From: Pelagadaptatus sp034112445
GTDB lineage: Bacteria; Pseudomonadota; Gammaproteobacteria; Pseudomonadales; Cellvibrionaceae
NCBI GenBank assembly: GCA_034112445.1
Contig: JAWUVI010000001.1
Coordinates: 1-64,000, forward strand
Length of the DNA stretch: 64,000 bases
Direction: 5' to 3'
Within the stretch, counting starts at the first letter, position 1. Every line of letters starts with the position of its first letter. The notes under the pieces were generated by a model. It was not told where the DNA came from and searched no databases. It was given only the letters and a program-made list of their open reading frames with translations. A program made the position numbers and the translations under genes. Of this stretch, positions 7,920 to 17,102 are shown piece after piece.

Positions 7920-9920
7920 TTAACCCAGAGTCTCTTCAACTGCGGACACAACGTTATCGATGGTAAAACCAAATTCTTCCATCAGTTCGCCACCCGGTGC
8001 AGACTCGCCAAAGGTACTCATACCAACAATACGTCCATCTAAGCCAACAAATTTATACCAGTAATCTTCATGAGCCGCTTCAACGGCAACTCGTGCCGTG
8101 ATCTCTATAGGTAAAACTTGCTGCTTATAGGCCGCATCTTGAGCCGAGAAAATTTCAGCGCAAGGCATAGAGACCACCCGGATGTTTTTACCGGCCGCCG
8201 TTAATTGATCTGCAGCACTGACGGCCAATTCAACCTCTGACCCAGTAGCAATAATGATGGCATCTGGCTGACCAGCACACTCTTTTAAGATATATCCGCC
8301 ACGCGCTATATCTTGTATCTGTTGCTCGGTACGCGGTTGCGGAGCCAAACCTTGTCTGCTGAATATTAGCGCCGAAGGACCATCGCGACGTTCAATCGCC
8401 GACTTCCAACAAACCGCTGATTCAACCGTGTCACAAGGACGCCAAGCATGCATATTAGGAGTCGTACGCAAACTAGCAATTTGCTCTACTGGTTGATGAG
8501 TCGGGCCATCTTCGCCCAAGCCTATCGAATCATGGGTGTAAACAAAGATACTTTGGATTTTCATCAATGCTGACATACGTACAGCATTGCGAGCGTATTC
8601 CATAAACATCAAAAAGGTTGCACCGTAGGCAACAAATCCACCGTGTAAGGCAATACCATTCATGATGGCACTCATCGCAAATTCACGTACTCCGTAATAT
8701 AAATAGTTACCCGAAGCGTCGTTTGCTTCAATACCTTTACAACCTTTCCAGATGGTCAGGTTCGAGCCAGCCAAATCGGCTGAGCCGCCTAGAAATTCAG
8801 GCAACATTGGACCAAAGGCATTCAACGTATTTTGAGACGCTTTACGTGATGCCACTTTTTCGGCTTTGGTTTGGCATTCACGTATATAAGCGTCAGCCTT
8901 AGCTGAGAAATCAGCGGGCAAATCGCCTTTAATGACTCGGCGTTCATATTCAGCAGCCAATTCAGGATGGGCGCTTTTATAAGCATCAAAGCGATCCTGC
9001 CATTCGGCTTCGGCTTGAGTACCTGATTGCTTAGCATCCCAACCCGCGTAAACATCTTCCGGAATAACAAACGGAGCGTGAGGCCAGTTTAACTCTTTGC
9101 GAACCAAGGCAATTTCATCATCGCCAAGTGGTGCACCATGACAATCTTCTTTGCCTTGCTTGTTCGGCGAACCAAACCCGATAACGGTTTTGCAACAGAT
9201 TAAGGTGGGCTTATCGGATTCTGCGCGAGCCGCTTCAATGGCCGCTTTAATGGCATTGCTGTCATGACCATCAACCGCAGGTATTACTTGCCAGCCATAA
9301 GCTTCAAAACGTTTAGGTGTGTCATCGGTAAACCAGCCTTCAACTTCGCCATCAATAGAGATGCCGTTATCATCATAAAATGCGATCAGTTTGCCTAGCC
9401 CTAAGGTTCCGGCTAGTGAACAGGCTTCGTGAGAGATACCTTCCATTAGACAGCCATCGCCTAAGAAGGTGTAAGTGTTGTGATCAACAACAGCATGACC
9501 TTCACGATTAAACTGGGCCGCTAAAATTTTCTCTGCCAAGGCCATACCAATGGCATTGGTAACGCCTTGACCCAATGGACCGGTGGTCGTTTCAATTCCT
9601 GGCGCATAACCATACTCTGGGTGGCCCGGAGTTTTAGAATGCATTTGACGGAAATTTTGCAGTTCTTCAATAGGCAGATCGTAGCCAGACAAATGCAACA
9701 ATGAATAAATCAACATAGAGCCGTGACCGTTGGACAACACAAAGCGATCACGATCAGACCAGTCAGGATTCTGTGGGTTGTGCTTCAAAAAATCATTCCA
9801 CAAAACTTCAGCAATATCGGCCATTCCCATTGGCGCACCTGGGTGTCCACTGTTGGCTTTCTGTACGGCGTCCATGCTTAAAGCACGAATGGCATTGGCT
9901 AGATCTGCGCGTGATGGCAT
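7920..9920 (-). CDS. tkt: Transketolase
   Basis: A 666-residue thiamine-diphosphate enzyme of the pentose phosphate pathway, transferring two-carbon units between ketoses and aldoses. The ThDP signature runs from GDGCLMEG to YDDN in the N-terminal domain. The pyrimidine domain carries THDSIGLGEDGPTHQP, and the length matches TktA/TktB. It is the first gene of the tkt-epd-pgk-fba operon with only 27-33 bp to epd. The ATG is preceded by GGAG at about 8 bases. The operon supplies erythrose-4-phosphate and triose flux together, fitting PLP/aromatic precursor and gluconeogenic needs. Identification is secure. Confidence 0.96.
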   Translation of the reverse strand: MPSRADLANAIRALSMDAVQKANSGHPGAPMGMADIAEVLWNDFLKHNPQNPDWSDRDRFVLSNGHGSMLIYSLLHLSGYDLPIEELQNFRQMHSKTPGHPEYGYAPGIETTTGPLGQGVTNAIGMALAEKILAAQFNREGHAVVDHNTYTFLGDGCLMEGISHEACSLAGTLGLGKLIAFYDDNGISIDGEVEGWFTDDTPKRFEAYGWQVIPAVDGHDSNAIKAAIEAARAESDKPTLICCKTVIGFGSPNKQGKEDCHGAPLGDDEIALVRKELNWPHAPFVIPEDVYAGWDAKQSGTQAEAEWQDRFDAYKSAHPELAAEYERRVIKGDLPADFSAKADAYIRECQTKAEKVASRKASQNTLNAFGPMLPEFLGGSADLAGSNLTIWKGCKGIEANDASGNYLYYGVREFAMSAIMNGIALHGGFVAYGATFLMFMEYARNAVRMSALMKIQSIFVYTHDSIGLGEDGPTHQPVEQIASLRTTPNMHAWRPCDTVESAVCWKSAIERRDGPSALIFSRQGLAPQPRTEQQIQDIARGGYILKECAGQPDAIIIATGSEVELAVSAADQLTAAGKNIRVVSMPCAEIFSAQDAAYKQQVLPIEITARVAVEAAHEDYWYKFVGLDGRIVGMSTFGESAPGGELMEEFGFTIDNVVSAVEETLG

Positions 9921-10078
9921 GTGGTAAAGCTCCTAGGAAGTTCTGGTCGATTTTTGAGGGGCGCCATTTTCCCCTACCGCTCATGCTGCGTAAAGGAAAA
10001 TCGGCTAAAAAATCAGCAAACTGGCAAATAACAATTAATTAGTGACAATAACCTATGATAGTCAACCCAATACGGCCA

Positions 10079-11164
10079 CTAAACTGGGAAGGGCTTCACT
10101 TGGGCCACCAAATTATCTGAATCAACCCAGCTCAGAAATTCTTCACCCAACTGATTACTTTTATCGACAACTTCTTGCCACAAACGAATTCTTTCTGCAT
10201 CGTTGCCGGCGTAAGTAACAAAGTCTGCTCGGTCAGGAATCCTGCCCAACTCAATACTGTCTAGAAAAGCCTGCGAGGGTGAGATCATAATCACGTTATC
10301 CAGCTGCTCAGCGCTGGCTTTGCGCCACGGCATAAACTTATCAAACCAACCCTCTTTGCAATGTGGATAGAAATGTGGGAATAAAACCAGCTCCTTGCTG
10401 TCCCACATATTGCTCGGGATGGGATGGTAGTCAAGCATTCCACCATCGCGATAAACACCCTCACCTGCGCCGGCAATGTCACGCACACCATGCATATAAA
10501 CAGGAATTGAACCCGATGCCTTTAAGGCCGATGTGAAAATGTCTGCATTAATAGGGACTTTCTCAGTTCGATAACCATCCAGACCTGCAAAAGGAAAGCT
10601 GGCTCTTGGATCATAAAAAGCCACACGATCTAAGGTGGAGCGTAAGCCTCGACGCCCGGCAATGTTTTTTATCGCCGCTAACCCACAAGCCAATTTTTGC
10701 GCTGTCTGACCATCGTTTTGTAAGCTGCCATGACAGCGAACCGCACCACAACTGAAACGATAAATTGGGTGACTTAATATTTGCTCTATATGATTTTCAC
10801 TGACCACGGCATCGACAATCTTTTTGAATTCTCGATCGATTTCGTCGGCATCAATACCGTTTGAATAATCTTGATGAATATAAGATTCAGCCAGTGCCGT
10901 TAAACCTGCCGCCGAGTCGGCATGACAAGCAGCCGCCAATTTAAACGCTCCAACCGAGGTTCCAAATAATTTCACTGGCCGATCAGCTCGCGGCAGCCAA
11001 TCGGTAAATATAGCTTTATCTAGACCATAAATTGCTAGCCATTTAGCCGCACCCGAAGCGCCAAACACAGTACCTATATCTTCTGGCTGTAGGCCGTTAT
11101 TTTGAATGTGCTGTAACGCCGATTTACCCGCAAAAATATCAATCACGCTCATACTCTGTTCCAT
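10079..11164 (-). CDS. Patatin-like phospholipase family protein
   Basis: A 361-residue protein with the patatin-type nucleophile motif GTSVGAF (Ser about residue 70) and a later DGG motif (YRDGGMLDYHP) supplying the dyad aspartate. An early GASGAAKW segment plays the part of the oxyanion glycine region. No signal peptide or membrane segment is visible, so the protein is probably cytoplasmic. The family cleaves acyl esters of lipids; the true substrate here is unknown. It lies between pilU and tkt, on the same strand as both, but a terminator separates it from pilU and about 160 bp from tkt, so it is likely a single-gene unit. A second ATG four codons in is an equally possible start. Confidence 0.75.
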   Translation of the reverse strand: MEQSMSVIDIFAGKSALQHIQNNGLQPEDIGTVFGASGAAKWLAIYGLDKAIFTDWLPRADRPVKLFGTSVGAFKLAAACHADSAAGLTALAESYIHQDYSNGIDADEIDREFKKIVDAVVSENHIEQILSHPIYRFSCGAVRCHGSLQNDGQTAQKLACGLAAIKNIAGRRGLRSTLDRVAFYDPRASFPFAGLDGYRTEKVPINADIFTSALKASGSIPVYMHGVRDIAGAGEGVYRDGGMLDYHPIPSNMWDSKELVLFPHFYPHCKEGWFDKFMPWRKASAEQLDNVIMISPSQAFLDSIELGRIPDRADFVTYAGNDAERIRLWQEVVDKSNQLGEEFLSWVDSDNLVAQVKPFPV

Positions 11165-11193
11165 ACCGAATTTAAATTTTATGACTCGCCAAT

Positions 11194-11228
11194 AAAAACG
11201 GCGCCCATTCTATCAAAAATGAGCGCCG
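11194..11228 (-). terminator. Intrinsic terminator after pilU
   Basis: Read on the minus strand, CGGCGC and GCGCCG arms enclose an 18-base loop and are followed by TTTTTATT. It lies between pilU and the patatin-like gene and ends the pilU transcript only about 30 bp before the next start codon. Confidence 0.75.
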
Positions 11229-11317
11229 ATATATGAGTTTTACCTTTACTTACGCTAATGCGTCCTAAGATACGAAACAGCTAAGTGAGCGGCGCGACTT
11301 CAATTATCCAAAGCACC

Positions 11318-12457
11318 TCAAAATCTATTGGTACGTGCCGAGTCATCTTCTTGAATAGATAAACCGCTTGCCGTACCTAAATCATCAGCATTATTGTCTT
11401 GGGCGAGCTTAATCATTAAGCGCAGGTCATTGGGCGAATCCGCATGCAGGATGGCATCTTCATAGGTGATTTCGTTAGAGGAGTATAGCTTGAACAGGCC
11501 TTGATCGAAGGTCTGCATGCCCAATTCATTAGACTTTGTCATCAAGTCCTTAAGGTCAGAGACCTTGGCTTTACGAATCATATCGGACGCTAGTGGTGTA
11601 TTCAAAAGAACCTCTAAACACGCCCGACGACCATTACCATCAGGGGTGGGAATCAATTGCTGGGCCACAATGCCCTTCAAATTAAGCGACAGATCCATCC
11701 ATAACTGTGAGTGACGATCCGCTGGGAAAAAATGAATGATACGGTCTAATGCTTGGTTGGCGTTATTGGCGTGCAAAGTACACAAACATAAATGCCCCGT
11801 TTCAGCGAAGGCAATGGCATTTTCCATAGTCTCACGTGTACGCACCTCACCAATAAGTATGACATCTGGCGCTTGGCGTAACGTGTTCTTCAGAGCCGTA
11901 TCAAAACTCTCTGTATCAATACCCACTTCACGCTGGGTGATAATGCAACCCTTATGCTGGTGGATAAATTCAATTGGGTCTTCAATTGAAATGATATGAC
12001 CTTTTGAATTTTCGTTACGATAACCCACCATAGCAGCCAAGGATGTAGATTTACCTGTACCCGTTGCACCAACAAAAATAACCAAGCCACGCTTAGTCAT
12101 CGCCAATTCTTTAATGATTTCAGGCAGACCCAGATCATCCACTTTAGGGATAGTTGTTTCTATTCGACGTAACACTAAGCCTGCCAGATTACGTTGGTAA
12201 AATGCACTGCAACGGAAGCGGCCTATGCCTCGAGCACTGATCGCGAAATTCAATTCTTTTTCGGCCAAAAACTCTTTGCGCTGCTTTTCGTTCATGACAC
12301 TGAGCACAGTTTCACGCGCCTTCTCTGGAGACAAAGGCGTAGTCGTAATGGGCATGATTTTGCCGTGCAGCTTCATGGATGGTGGTACACCCGCCGTAAT
12401 AAACAGGTCTGACCCACCTTTTTCTACCATCAGACTCAACAGTTTTTCAAAATCCAT
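11318..12457 (-). CDS. pilU: Type IV pilus retraction ATPase PilU
   Basis: A 379-residue hexameric secretion-type ATPase, the PilT paralogue that assists pilus retraction and twitching. Walker A GATGTGKS is at 130-137, the Walker B region is LIGEVRTRE, and the AETGH/TLHANN signature follows. The C-terminal tail beyond the PilT core (from about residue 345) is the usual PilU extension. It follows pilT on the same strand after 129 bp of mostly tandem repeat. In known systems PilU works only with PilT, so this pair should act together at the inner-membrane pilus base. Identification is secure from length, sequence and order. Confidence 0.93.
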   Translation of the reverse strand: MDFEKLLSLMVEKGGSDLFITAGVPPSMKLHGKIMPITTTPLSPEKARETVLSVMNEKQRKEFLAEKELNFAISARGIGRFRCSAFYQRNLAGLVLRRIETTIPKVDDLGLPEIIKELAMTKRGLVIFVGATGTGKSTSLAAMVGYRNENSKGHIISIEDPIEFIHQHKGCIITQREVGIDTESFDTALKNTLRQAPDVILIGEVRTRETMENAIAFAETGHLCLCTLHANNANQALDRIIHFFPADRHSQLWMDLSLNLKGIVAQQLIPTPDGNGRRACLEVLLNTPLASDMIRKAKVSDLKDLMTKSNELGMQTFDQGLFKLYSSNEITYEDAILHADSPNDLRLMIKLAQDNNADDLGTASGLSIQEDDSARTNRF

Positions 12458-12516
12458 CCCTACGCCCCTAATCCAATATAATAAACTGCAGTCAATGCCA
12501 CTGTGTGGCCACTTAT

Positions 12517-12590
12517 TGTGTACCTAATCTAGATATGTGTACCTAAATCTAAACATGCGTACTTAAACTAGAAATATGTACTTGAACTAA
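12517..12590 (-). repeat. Tandem repeat array anchored on the pilT stop codon
   Basis: Read on the minus strand, nearly four imperfect units of about 18-21 bases follow one another. The first contains the pilT stop (TTTTAGTTCAAGTACATA). The next three vary on the theme TTtAGatTTAgGTACacAT. The array fills over half of the pilT-pilU gap and contains no intrinsic-terminator hairpin that I can see. Confidence 0.8.
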
Positions 12591-13621
12591 AAGTTTTCTG
12601 GCATCTTAGCTTTCTCGCGTGCACTTTCACGTGAAATGATGCGCTTCTCTACCATGTCTTGTAAACATTGATCCATGGTTTGCATACCTACCGATGCGCC
12701 GGTTTGGATAGCCGAATACATTTGCGCTACTTTATCTTCACGGATTAAATTACGAATCGCTGCAGTGCCGCGCATAATCTCATGCGCAGCCACTCGACCA
12801 CCGCCATTCTTCTTCAATAACGTCTGTGAAATCACCGCCTGTAAGGATTCAGATAACATTGAACGCACCATGGATTTCTCTGCCGCAGGAAATACATCGA
12901 CAATCCGGTCAATGGTTTTTGCCGCAGAGGTGGTATGCAAAGTACCAAACACCAAATGCCCGGTTTCAGCAGCGGTTAACGCTAGGCGAATAGTTTCTAA
13001 ATCCCGCATCTCACCCACGAGGATGATATCAGGATCTTCCCGTAACGCGGACCGAAGGGCTTCACTAAAGCCAAGAGTATCACGATGAACTTCCCGTTGG
13101 TTAACAAGGCACTTTTTACTTTCGTGCACAAATTCTATTGGGTCTTCAATGGTTAGAATATGTTCATATTTGTGGTCGTTGATGTAATCCATCATAGCCG
13201 CAAGCGTGGTCGATTTACCTGAGCCCGTTGGGCCGGTAACCAAACAAATACCTCTAGGCGTAGCGCAAATATCACGAAATACCTGCCCCATACCCAAGTC
13301 GTCCATGGTTAATACTTTTGATGGAATCGTTCTGAATACCGCCCCAGCACCACGATTTTGATTAAAGGCATTCACCCGAAAGCGTGCTACACCGGGAACC
13401 TCAAATGAGAAATCAGTTTCAAGAAACTCTTCAAAGTCTTTGCGTTGCTTGTCATTCATGATCTCGTAGATCAGACTGTGTACTTGTTTATGGTCCATAG
13501 CCGGCAAATTAATCCGTCTTACATCGCCATCAACACGGATCATCGGCGGCAAACCAGCCGATAAATGCAAATCTGAAGCACCTTGTTTGGCACTAAACGC
13601 GAGAAGTTCTGTAATATCCAT
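12587..13621 (-). CDS. pilT: Type IV pilus twitching motility ATPase PilT
   Basis: A 344-residue retraction ATPase that depolymerises the type IV pilus. Walker A GPTGSGKS is at 130-137, then LTIEDPIEFVH, the Walker B region ILVGEMRDLET, and the AETGHLVFGTLHT signature (AIRLTAAETGH-type). Length is as in Pseudomonas PilT. It is divergent from yggS with 96 bp between them, the standard gammaproteobacterial arrangement. The stop codon is the anchor of a tandem repeat array running towards pilU. Identification is secure. Confidence 0.96.
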   Translation of the reverse strand: MDITELLAFSAKQGASDLHLSAGLPPMIRVDGDVRRINLPAMDHKQVHSLIYEIMNDKQRKDFEEFLETDFSFEVPGVARFRVNAFNQNRGAGAVFRTIPSKVLTMDDLGMGQVFRDICATPRGICLVTGPTGSGKSTTLAAMMDYINDHKYEHILTIEDPIEFVHESKKCLVNQREVHRDTLGFSEALRSALREDPDIILVGEMRDLETIRLALTAAETGHLVFGTLHTTSAAKTIDRIVDVFPAAEKSMVRSMLSESLQAVISQTLLKKNGGGRVAAHEIMRGTAAIRNLIREDKVAQMYSAIQTGASVGMQTMDQCLQDMVEKRIISRESAREKAKMPENF

Positions 13622-13717
13622 ACAACGACCTTATTTGAAGTAAACTTTTGAATAATTTTTAAGTTCTGAAACCTAAATATTTATAGCACTAAAACAACTG
13701 AATGATTCTTAAAGTAT

Positions 13718-14422
13718 ATGTCCAACATTGCCAACAACCTAGCACTCATCAAACAACGCATTGCCGCAGCTTGCCAACTCTGCCACCGGCAGGCTGACTC
13801 TGTCCAGCTTTTAGCTGTCAGCAAAACCAAACCTGCCTCCGATATTAGAGCTGCATTTGACGCCGGACAGTGCGATTTTGGGGAGAATTATTTACAAGAA
13901 GCTCTAGACAAGCAACCATTACTCAAGGACTTGCCCATAAATTGGCACTTTATTGGTCCGATTCAATCCAACAAAACCAGAGCCATTGCCGAAAATTTTT
14001 CATGGGTACACAGTGTTGATCGGGCTAAAATTGCACGCCGGCTCAGTGAGCAAAGACCCAACCATCTGCCACCGTTGAATATCTGTCTGCAAGTTAATAT
14101 CGATAACGAGGCCAGTAAGTCCGGTATTGATCTGGCCGATCTACCCCAGCTACTTGAAACCATCAAAACCCTACCCAATCTTATTATTCGAGGCTTGATG
14201 GCAATTCCAAGCGTCAGCAATGATCCTGAAGCAACCAAAATGAGCTTTTTGAAATTAGCCCACGCATTAAAACAAACATCATTTACAGACAGTTTCGACA
14301 CACTTTCAATGGGTATGTCGAAGGATTTAGACATCGCCATTGAAGCGGGCGCCACCATTGTTAGAATAGGCACTGATATATTCGGCTCGAGGGATAAAAC
14401 CAGCGAACCAACTTTAGGGTGA
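13718..14422 (+). CDS. yggS: YggS-family pyridoxal phosphate homeostasis protein
   Basis: A 234-residue single-domain alanine-racemase-like fold (COG0325). The PLP-binding lysine is Lys36 in LLAVSKTKP, and the phosphate-binding end is in the SMGMSKDLDIAIEAG stretch near the C-terminus. The family binds PLP and buffers vitamin B6 pools without known catalysis. It opens a long plus-strand cluster (yggS, proC, yggT, metX, metW and onward), diverging from pilT. A short imperfect duplication of about 14-15 bp follows the stop codon. Identification is secure. Confidence 0.93.
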   Translation: MSNIANNLALIKQRIAAACQLCHRQADSVQLLAVSKTKPASDIRAAFDAGQCDFGENYLQEALDKQPLLKDLPINWHFIGPIQSNKTRAIAENFSWVHSVDRAKIARRLSEQRPNHLPPLNICLQVNIDNEASKSGIDLADLPQLLETIKTLPNLIIRGLMAIPSVSNDPEATKMSFLKLAHALKQTSFTDSFDTLSMGMSKDLDIAIEAGATIVRIGTDIFGSRDKTSEPTLG

Positions 14423-14425
14423 CCT

Positions 14426-14454
14426 CTTTTTCCAAACAACCTTTTCCAAATAAC
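14426..14454 (+). repeat. Short tandem duplication after yggS
   Basis: CTTTTTCCAAACAAC (14426-14440) is followed directly by CTTTTCCAAATAAC (14441-14454), starting 4 bases after the yggS stop. It is a two-copy relative of the larger arrays found after other genes in the window. Confidence 0.6.
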
Positions 14455-14468
14455 ACAGGATTAAACCT

Positions 14469-15290
14469 TTGAATTATCCAAATATAACTTTTATTGGCGG
14501 CGGCAATATGGCCAATAGCATCATTGGTGGTTTAATGGCGAAAGGCTTTCCCGCTGCCAATATTCGTGTCAGTGACCCTTTTGTCGAAAGCCGTGAGAAA
14601 CTCGAAAAAGCCTTTGGTATAAAAGCCTTTTCGGATAACCATGCAGCCATAGCCAACACTGACGTCATCGTTTTGGCCGTCAAACCTCAAGTTATGGAAC
14701 AGGTTTGTACCGACCTAAATCAATATTTATCCCATCAACCTATGGTCATATCAATTGCCGCTGGCATTGACATTCGTAGCCTTGATCAATGGCTGCAAAA
14801 CAATCTCGCCATTGTTCGGTGCATGCCCAACACCCCAGCATTAGTGCAGGCAGGTGCCAGTGGGCTATACGCCAACAACTCTACATCCAAACCGCAAAGG
14901 CAAATCGCCGAAGATATTTTAAGTGCGGTAGGCATCGTCCAATGGCTTGATAGTGAACAGCTAATAGATCCTGTTACAGCCGTTTCGGGCAGCGGTCCGG
15001 CGTATTATTTTTTAATGATGGAGGCCATGATTGACGCAGGTGTCGCTCAAGGCCTTAGCCGCGAAGTGGCTTCCGAGCTCACTTTGCAAACCGCCTTGGG
15101 TGCGGCCAAGCTGGCACAGAGTAGTGATGTGGATGTTGCCGAGCTTCGACGCCGAGTAACTTCGCCCAACGGCACCACCGAAAAAGCCATTCTGTCGTTT
15201 GAAAACAACGAGTTACGTAGTATTGTGGCGCAAGCAATGCAAGCCTGCTCTGATCGCGCCACAGAGATGGCGACCGAGCTTGGCGCTTAG
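14469..15290 (+). CDS. proC: Pyrroline-5-carboxylate reductase
   Basis: A 273-residue NAD(P)H-dependent enzyme, last step of proline synthesis. The N-terminal Rossmann motif FIGGGNMA begins at residue 7. The C-terminal dimer domain carries VSGSGPAYYF and the RRRVTSPNGTT signature. The start is a TTG at 14469-14471 with AGGA about 8 bases upstream. The next ATG lies inside the Rossmann motif (within GGGNM) and would remove the first beta strand, so the TTG start is required. It lies between yggS and yggT as in Pseudomonas. Identification is secure. Confidence 0.95.
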   Translation: MNYPNITFIGGGNMANSIIGGLMAKGFPAANIRVSDPFVESREKLEKAFGIKAFSDNHAAIANTDVIVLAVKPQVMEQVCTDLNQYLSHQPMVISIAAGIDIRSLDQWLQNNLAIVRCMPNTPALVQAGASGLYANNSTSKPQRQIAEDILSAVGIVQWLDSEQLIDPVTAVSGSGPAYYFLMMEAMIDAGVAQGLSREVASELTLQTALGAAKLAQSSDVDVAELRRRVTSPNGTTEKAILSFENNELRSIVAQAMQACSDRATEMATELGA

Positions 15291-15352
15291 ACTTTAAGTA
15301 TTACTAAAACATTAACCTAGACATAATTTAAAAACTCAGGGAGATCGATTTA

Positions 15353-15949
15353 ATGTCCGCACTTCAAGAAATCGGCATTTTAATTATCCAAACGTTAGGC
15401 TCGATTTATTTAATGGTCGTGATGTTACGTTTTTTGTTGCAAGTTGCTCGCGCTGACTTTTACAACCCTATTTCTCAATTTGCAGTAAAAGCCACCAATC
15501 CTGTATTGCTCCCACTGCGGAAAGCTATTCCCGGCGTTTTTGGGATCGATTTGGCCTCATTGGTATTGGCACTATTGCTGCAATATGTCGTCATTCAAGC
15601 GTCAGCGTTTGTCTTTGGCTTCGGTCTGTTAAACCCTATCAATGTCATTATGTGGGCTTGCGTTGGCACTCTTTCCCTTATCGCTAATATCTTTTTTTGG
15701 GGTTTGTTGATTATGGTCATCAGCAGCTGGATCGCACCTCAAGGTGGCCACCCTGCATTGGATCTGGTCAATCAATTAGTCCAACCGGTGATGGCACCAT
15801 TTCGCAAGCTAATGCCGGACATGGGTGGTATTGATATTTCACCTATTTTTGCCTTTCTGGCACTTAATGTTGTTCAAGTGCTGATCAAATACCTAGCCGC
15901 CGCCGCGGGCATGAGCGGTAACGTGCGTTTAATGGTTATGGGGATATAG
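15353..15949 (+). CDS. YggT family membrane protein
   Basis: A 198-residue protein with four strongly hydrophobic segments, made of two copies of the YggT (CcmH/YlmG-like) unit: residues about 8-90 and 100-190. Each ends in a short amphipathic stretch with P...P..RK (VLLPLRKAIPG and VMAPFRKLMPD). It resides in the inner membrane. Homologues occur in this operon position across gammaproteobacteria and near cell-division genes in other phyla; a role in membrane or osmotic homeostasis has been proposed, but the function is unclear. It is followed after 4 bases by metX. Confidence 0.9.
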   Translation: MSALQEIGILIIQTLGSIYLMVVMLRFLLQVARADFYNPISQFAVKATNPVLLPLRKAIPGVFGIDLASLVLALLLQYVVIQASAFVFGFGLLNPINVIMWACVGTLSLIANIFFWGLLIMVISSWIAPQGGHPALDLVNQLVQPVMAPFRKLMPDMGGIDISPIFAFLALNVVQVLIKYLAAAAGMSGNVRLMVMGI

Positions 15950-15953
15950 CGAC

Positions 15954-17102
15954 ATGCCCTCAGTTTTCGGGCAACAATCCGTCGGGGTTGTTACACCACA
16001 AACCTATCACTTCGACGAACCATTATTTCTCGCTTGTGGACGCACGCTGCCTAAATACGATTTAGTCGTTGAAACCTACGGTAAGCTTAACGCCAAGAAG
16101 ACTAATGGTGTGCTTATTTGCCACGCTCTATCAGGCAATCACCATGCTGCGGGCTACCACGACGAGAAGGATAAAAAGCCCGGCTGGTGGGATAATTATA
16201 TTGGTCCGGGCAAGCCTATTGATACCGATCGATTTTTTGTGGTCTCACTAAACAATATTGGGGGCTGTCATGGCTCCACAGGTCCCACGACTATCAATGC
16301 CGACACTGGCAAGCCTTGGGGGAAAGATTTCCCTAAGCTCAGAGTTCGCGACTGGGTCAATACTCAAGCACGCTTAGCAGACACCCTCGGCATACAGCAG
16401 TGGGCGGCCATTGTTGGCGGTAGCTTGGGTGGGATGCAGGCGATGCGCTGGGCTCTAGAATACCCAGATCGGGTACGTCACTGTATCGTTATTGCGTCGG
16501 CTTTGAAATTAACCGCACAAAATATCGCCTTTAATGAAACCGCACGCCAAGCCATAACAGCTGACCCCAACTTTTTTTCTGGCAATTACCAAGTCAACGA
16601 CAGCTATCCAAAAGATGGCTTATCGGTTGCTCGCATGATTGGCCATATCACTTACCTCTCTGATGACGGCATGGGCAAGAAATTTGGTCGTGAGATTCGC
16701 TCTGGTAGCTTTCAGCAGGGCATTGATGAACCGGTCGAATTTCAAATCGAAAGTTATTTGCGCCATCAAGGCAATGCCTTTTCATCGAGCTTTGATGCCA
16801 ACACCTACATACTCATGACCAAAGCACTCGATTACTTTGATCTTGCTCGTGAGTATGGCGATGATCCCGCATCGGCTTTTGCAGCGGCCCAGTGCAAGTT
16901 TCTGGTTGTCTCTTTTACAACCGACTGGCGTTTCTCACCTGATCGCTCAAAAGAAATTGTGAATGCTCTGGTTGCCGCCAACAAACCGGTTAGCTATGCC
17001 GAAATAGAATCCAACTTTGGGCACGATGCCTTTTTAATTCCTATTGAAGATTATTACCAAATTTTTGATAGCTATATGAAGGGAATTAGCATCGATGAAT
17101 AA
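15954..17102 (+). CDS. metX: Homoserine O-acyltransferase (MetX family)
   Basis: A 382-residue alpha/beta-hydrolase-fold acyltransferase that activates homoserine for methionine synthesis. The nucleophile is Ser157 in GGSLGGMQ. The acid and base are in FTTDWRFSP and NFGHDAFL near the C-terminus. In many proteobacteria MetX-type enzymes use succinyl-CoA rather than acetyl-CoA; the choice depends on a few pocket residues that I cannot score here, so both names are possible. The last 8 bases overlap metW, which is also coupled to metX in Pseudomonas. Identification of the family is secure. Confidence 0.93.
   Translation: MPSVFGQQSVGVVTPQTYHFDEPLFLACGRTLPKYDLVVETYGKLNAKKTNGVLICHALSGNHHAAGYHDEKDKKPGWWDNYIGPGKPIDTDRFFVVSLNNIGGCHGSTGPTTINADTGKPWGKDFPKLRVRDWVNTQARLADTLGIQQWAAIVGGSLGGMQAMRWALEYPDRVRHCIVIASALKLTAQNIAFNETARQAITADPNFFSGNYQVNDSYPKDGLSVARMIGHITYLSDDGMGKKFGREIRSGSFQQGIDEPVEFQIESYLRHQGNAFSSSFDANTYILMTKALDYFDLAREYGDDPASAFAAAQCKFLVVSFTTDWRFSPDRSKEIVNALVAANKPVSYAEIESNFGHDAFLIPIEDYYQIFDSYMKGISIDE

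Noticed and set aside
12517..12590. Possible CRISPR-like array
   Set aside because: Units are directly adjacent with no spacers, are only 18-21 bp and degenerate, and no cas genes are present; it is a simple tandem repeat.
12675..13088. 137-residue plus-strand frame opposite pilT
   Set aside because: Antisense shadow of a well-supported gene; no ribosome binding site or recognisable domain.
13963..14439. 158-residue minus-strand frame opposite yggS
   Set aside because: Antisense shadow of a conserved PLP-homeostasis gene, with codon pattern fitting the plus strand.
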